Origin: Henckelia pumila
Taxonomy: Eukaryota > Streptophyta > Magnoliopsida > Lamiales > Gesneriaceae
DNA length: 64,000 bases
Reading direction: 5' to 3'
NCBI RefSeq assembly: GCF_033568475.1
Contig: NC_133120.1
Coordinates: 139,372,109-139,436,108, forward strand
Shown here: positions 60,367 through 64,000 of the stretch, in pieces
How the letters are laid out: the number at the start of each line of letters is the position of its first letter
Position numbering within the stretch: position 1 is the first letter of the stretch
Made by a program: the position numbers and the translations under genes
The notes under the pieces: generated by a model
Database searches by the model: none
Told to the model about the DNA's origin: nothing
The model's input: only the letters and a program-made list of their open reading frames with translations

Positions 60367-60668
60367 ATGGCGAACTACGATGACCAGAGTAGCCATGGTA
60401 GTGGAGGTGGACGCTGGGGAGATGACGATCGTGAGCGTCGTCGGGACCGTCATCATCGTCATCGTGATGAGGATCGTTTCACTATACGACGATTTCTGCA
60501 GATGGGTCCTAAGCCCCTTGTTGGAGGTGAGTCTCCGGAGGATGCGGAGAACTGGTTAGACCGTATGGATACGACTTTTCAGACTTACCACTGCACCGAG
60601 GAGCAGAAGATGGAGACCCTTGGCTATCTTCTAGATGGGCGAGCCCGTAGGTGGTGGAGGTTTACTTC
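60367..60668 (+). pseudogene. Tekay-type gag N-terminus, truncated by insertion
   Basis: Begins MANYDDQSSHGSGGGRWG and reads about 100 codons of gag (PKPLVGGESPEDAENWLDRM, ARRWWRFTS), close to 41873-42174. Ends at the junction with the next LTR (60669). The primer site before it is altered (tgatatcagagc in place of tggtatcagagc). Confidence 0.88.
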
Positions 60669-61119
60669 TGTGGGGACCTCGGGTTGCTAATCTCATCTTA
60701 GGGAAATTAATAAACAATTTAACATTCATTAAACATCAATTAAGAAACCAAGAGCAAAGTAAAATTTTTTTTTTTAAAATTCAGTGTCTCGCTCGATCGG
60801 TGAAAAACACCCGATTGAGCGAGCACAATTGCTCAGCTCTCGGATGGAACACAATTTGGCCTCGCTCGATCCGTCAACTACTGCGGATCGAGCGAGCCAA
60901 ACACTCAAAAGTTCTGTCCGCAATTTACAGGGCTCGCTCGATCCGTCAACTTCTGCGGATCGAGCGGCCTCCAAATTTCAGAAATTCTGCAGAAGAGTTT
61001 TTGCTGTCAAGGCTTGGTTCAAAGCATAAATCTTCAACAACATGGATTCTACACATGCTATAAAATCTGGAAATATGCATACATACATAATTGAAATTTT
61101 GAACATCAATACATGCATT
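60669..61119 (+). mobile_element. Unidentified LTR fragment with three hairpins, nested in Tekay gag
   Basis: Begins TGTGGGGACCTCGGG, a gypsy-like LTR start, right where gag is interrupted; the TSD candidate ACTTC is at 60664-60668. Three hairpins with the stem CTCGCTCGATCCG/CGGATCGAGCGAG or close variants lie at 60788-60823, 60861-60896 and 60933-60967. A TATA-like 'ctataaaat' is at about 61059. Cut at 61119 by Copia-B. No coding sequence seen, so the superfamily is a guess. Confidence 0.55.
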
Positions 61120-62444
61120 TGAAAGAGTGGGTGCCCGGTTAGCCAACTTGTGGCTAAGGGCTTTTATGACTCTATGTAAAACAATCTTTTGTTTAATATA
61201 ATTTACACTTTTATAATGGCATTGACTTTATCTTTCTTCATATTGTTATATTATGATATACTATTGTTGTTTTGATAAAGACCTTGAATATACTATAGTG
61301 TATGTAAGATGTGATAGCACATGGGGATGACTATCATGAAACACATCTTATAGTCACTGTATATTCTAAACAGTTCCTAGTCAATTGAGCCGTCCGCAAA
61401 TAAGGATAAGGATCGCTCGAGATTGAGACTAGCATTTGCGATGCCGAGTATCACGTTTCATTGGTATGGAACATAGAGATGTTCAAAGAAAGCAAATGGA
61501 TATTCATATGATGAATGATCGAACTACCCTATTCGGACTTTTCAAGTGGTTATCACTTATCGAGTGGATAAAGTTCGCGGTTTTGGTTGTACACCATTAG
61601 TCCTTATTACTTGAAACATCATTGAGACTCTATATGCTAGTACTGTACTTTGAATCGTTTACCGACTCTATTGGGGTCATCAGGTGTCGGGATTGGGTAC
61701 AGTTACGACACATATAGGAGTCGATGCTTTGTTGTCAAAGATTCACCACATACTTGCGAGTGTGGATATCCTATGCGATCTGAGGAGATATTAGTGTGAC
61801 GAATCTCTGGCCAGAGTACATGATGTGTTTTAGGTTAATGGGTTTTCCTAGTAACAACAGGCTTGGTTTGTTGGGCTTAAGTTATGGATTGTGGGCTTTA
61901 AGGAGTTAGAGTCCTGATACAATTATAACTAGAAATTATCTATAAATAAAGGTGTTGGGTTCGAAAATTAGACACATTGTATATTGCAATTTTCAAAAAT
62001 ACACTCTAGAATTTTCAAGGGGATTTTCAAAATCCTCTATCCCTTTTTGGAGAAAATTCGACTTGTGATTTTTGTGAAAAATTACAAATCGAATTAACAG
62101 ATCATATCTGTTTATTCTCTACGTAAAACTTCTAATTGATTTCTAGTGCAGTCAATCAGAGGGTTTCTGTTTTTCGTTCGTGGACCTAATTCCGGAGATA
62201 GATCGTGACTGTCATCGGTTCCCGGGATTTACAAGAAGAGCAGATTAAATTCTGTTGGAGTCCACGATCAAGCCTTTGCTTGACGAGGTAAAAATTTAAC
62301 TGTGTTTTATTTTTACTTGAACAAATTTAATCGTAAAAGTTTTGATACCCATATATGGAATCGTTCCATATAATAAAATAAAATTTTAAACTTCCGCTGC
62401 ACCGGGTATCAATTCTTAATTGATCTGAACACTGTTTTCCAACA
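61120..62444 (+). repeat. 5' LTR of Copia-B with an internal deletion
   Basis: 1325 bp against 1876 bp in Copia-A. A 557-bp segment (36284-36840 equivalent) is absent at about 61857. The junction shows TAAC on both sides of the lost segment, i.e. microhomology. The TATA region and both LTR ends are retained. Confidence 0.9.
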
Positions 62445-62445
62445 G

Positions 62446-62457
62446 TGGTATCAGAGC
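62446..62457 (+). other. Primer-binding site of Copia-B
   Basis: TGGTATCAGAGC, complementary to initiator tRNA-Met. Confidence 0.9.
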
Positions 62458-62563
62458 CAGGTTGCTCAGATCAAACGATTAAATTAATCGATTGTACAAA
62501 ATTTTTAAGCCTCGGTTTTTGAAACAAAACGAAAATTTAAAATTGAATTTTAATGGGCAAATC

Positions 62564-62659
62564 GGGCAGCGATCGTCGTTGCCCGGGGCAGCGAGCGTCG
62601 CTGCCCAGTCCGGGCCCCTTTTTGGGGCGCGGGCTGCCCGGGATTGTCTCGGGCAGCCC
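62564..62659 (+). promoter_or_regulatory. GC-rich four-hairpin cluster in the Copia-B leader
   Basis: Stems: 62564-62572 with 62576-62584 (GGGCAGCGA/TCGTTGCCC, one G-U pair); 62586-62594 with 62598-62606 (GGGCAGCGA/TCGCTGCCC); 62614-62618 with 62624-62628; 62631-62640 with 62650-62659 (GGGCTGCCCG/CGGGCAGCCC). Same order and spacing as in Copia-A although loops and several stem bases differ. Confidence 0.65.
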
Positions 62660-64000
62660 GGAAAAATTATTTTTAATTTTTAATTAAAATTTTAATTTTT
62701 TGAAATTCTAGTTTTTGATCCGATCGAAAATTGTTTTTGATTGGTTCACGAGGCATCGGATCGAATTGTTCGAGTCCGAAAATTTTAAAATTGATTTTTG
62801 GATAAATTTGAATTTTTGGAAAATTTATAAATTTTATCCGTTAAATTAAATTTTATAAAATTAATTATTTTGGTACAATTGATGATAAGATATGATCTTT
62901 TTGATGGAGAAGATAAAATATGATTTTATCTTTTAAATTATGATGCATTTGCATGTTTATCCAATTATTTAATTATTGAATTAATTAATGAATAAAGGAT
63001 GATCGATTGCCATGACCAATGTTTTAGGTGTATGTTAGGTGATTTACATTTATCTTATTGTTGTTGGTGTTTATTAATGAGCTTGGTTTATAGCCCAATA
63101 TGATTGTCATATGTAATAAAAGTGGGCCTGGTTTATGGCCCGTTCCCACCCCTAAAAATGTATCCCATATTTGTCATCGAAATTTATTGTAAATTTATTA
63201 GACTTAATGGGAGACAAAGATTTGAAGAAATGGTGGGCCCAGCAGACAATGAAAACCGAAGAAATGTAAATTGAAAGCACAATGTAATAGGATTGAATTA
63301 CATACTTGCATATCACCTAGGATTGGACTTAGACTCGTGATTGGCAACCACGGGTCGATTAGTTAATGGGATCGATCATCCTTAAATAATATATGATATT
63401 ATTGATGTATGCATGTTTAGACTAAATTGTATGAATCCCGCAAGCATACATAAATTGCATGATGAGACAAATTTTCAAAATTAAAAATCCCTCATTTTAA
63501 ATATGATTTAAAATTGATATCAAGATTAATAAAAAGGGAATTTAAATATTGTTTAAATATTCCTACCTTCCATCAACGATCAATGTATGAGATGCTACCC
63601 GCGGATACGGTCCGGCTCATATTATTGGGGGGGGGGGGGGGGGGGGGCCGTTGGTCGGAAAGCTGTACATTGGATCGACAAATGTTGTAAGTTGGGTGGA
63701 ACTCCCATGGGATTGGCTCATATTATTGGGGATCCACATGGCGACCGTCCATCACAACTTAATATTGATGGGTTATCTTGACATGTCACAATAAACGGCG
63801 TCATATTATTGGGCCCTTATTGGACATGAGGTAAAAACATGGGGGTTACTTTGGAAGTAATTGGGCTCTACCTTTTGAAAATTATGGTTGTCTGATATTA
63901 TTTGGGATCATGATTTGTCAATTGGACTCCATGTTCTCACTAAGGAAAACAGTTTCCCGTTTTCACTAGAGGGTAGTGAAATCGTTAAAATAGTGGGAGT
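62660..64000 (+). other. Long leader of Copia-B
   Basis: Non-coding, with the 'atattattgg' repeats (about 63618, 63719, 63804, 63896) and a G-run of about 19 near 63628-63647, where Copia-A has seven. Confidence 0.6.

Larger units (their letters stand above)
58984..60668 (+). mobile_element. Second Tekay-type element, left part, inserted in copia gag
   Basis: LTR 58984-60292, primer site, start of gag; cut at 60668/60669 by another LTR. Five bases before it (58979-58983, TTGCA) are the expected TSD copy. Related to but clearly diverged from the element at 40470-47759. Confidence 0.88.
61120..64000 (+). mobile_element. Copia-B: second copy of the Copia-A family, left part, runs off the window
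   Basis: LTR 61120-62444 followed by the same leader as Copia-A (62445-64000 matches 37426-39000 nearly throughout). The five bases before it are GCATT (61115-61119), the expected TSD. Coding sequence would begin beyond the window. Confidence 0.92.

Noticed and set aside
1-64000. tRNA or rRNA genes
   Set aside because: No cloverleaf-like sequence or rRNA motif was noticed; the tRNA-like words are retroelement primer-binding sites. A tRNAscan run would be decisive.

Overview
The window is nuclear DNA from a flowering plant, almost certainly a eudicot; asterid or Lamiales is possible but unproven. Three intact-looking single-copy host genes with plant GT-AG introns sit in AT-rich DNA packed with LTR retrotransposons (Ty3/gypsy Tat and Tekay types, Ty1/copia types) and short TIR elements. 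I see no prokaryotic, organellar or CRISPR features.

Layout, left to right. 1-980 is a reverse-oriented copia LTR fragment. About 1601-2503 is a decayed LINE tail. 3616-15729 is a complete Tat-type gypsy element: LTRs, gag-pol split by one TAG, a large tandem-repeat 3' region, and an antisense spliced gene with its own TATA box. 16131-16885 is a Mutator-like MITE lying just upstream of the TATA box of an LTI65/LTI78-like cold/ABA-response gene (17156-18972). 19788-21053 is a second Mutator-like MITE. 22081-31771 (minus) is an 11-exon gene for the large subunit of TFIIA, with a hAT-type MITE and a tiny retroposition scar in its introns. 32089-32317 is another MITE. 33828-34358 (minus) is an intronless RING-H2 E3 ligase gene.

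The right half is a retrotransposon nest. 35545-50910 is a copia element (Copia-A) with matching LTRs and TSD, split by a complete Tekay-type chromovirus (40470-47759) with its own TSD. 50911-54629 is intergenic, with a two-exon gene relic and a 171-bp MITE. From 54630 to the window end four elements lie one inside another, of which only the left halves are seen: a Tork-like copia (minus), a Tekay copy, an unidentified LTR with hairpins, and a second copy of the Copia-A family (Copia-B) that runs off the end.

The three host genes have no evident functional link. Most retroelement coding regions carry stops, frameshifts or deletions, although LTR pairs differ by only about 1-2% by eye, so the insertions look recent. 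The least expected items are the antisense gene of the Tat element, a GC-rich hairpin cluster in the copia leader that shows pairing-preserving changes between two copies, the quasi-palindrome clusters in Tekay LTRs, and the MITE at the LTI65-like promoter. All splice sites, TSDs and LTR ends were read by eye; family names rest on motif recognition, not database searches.
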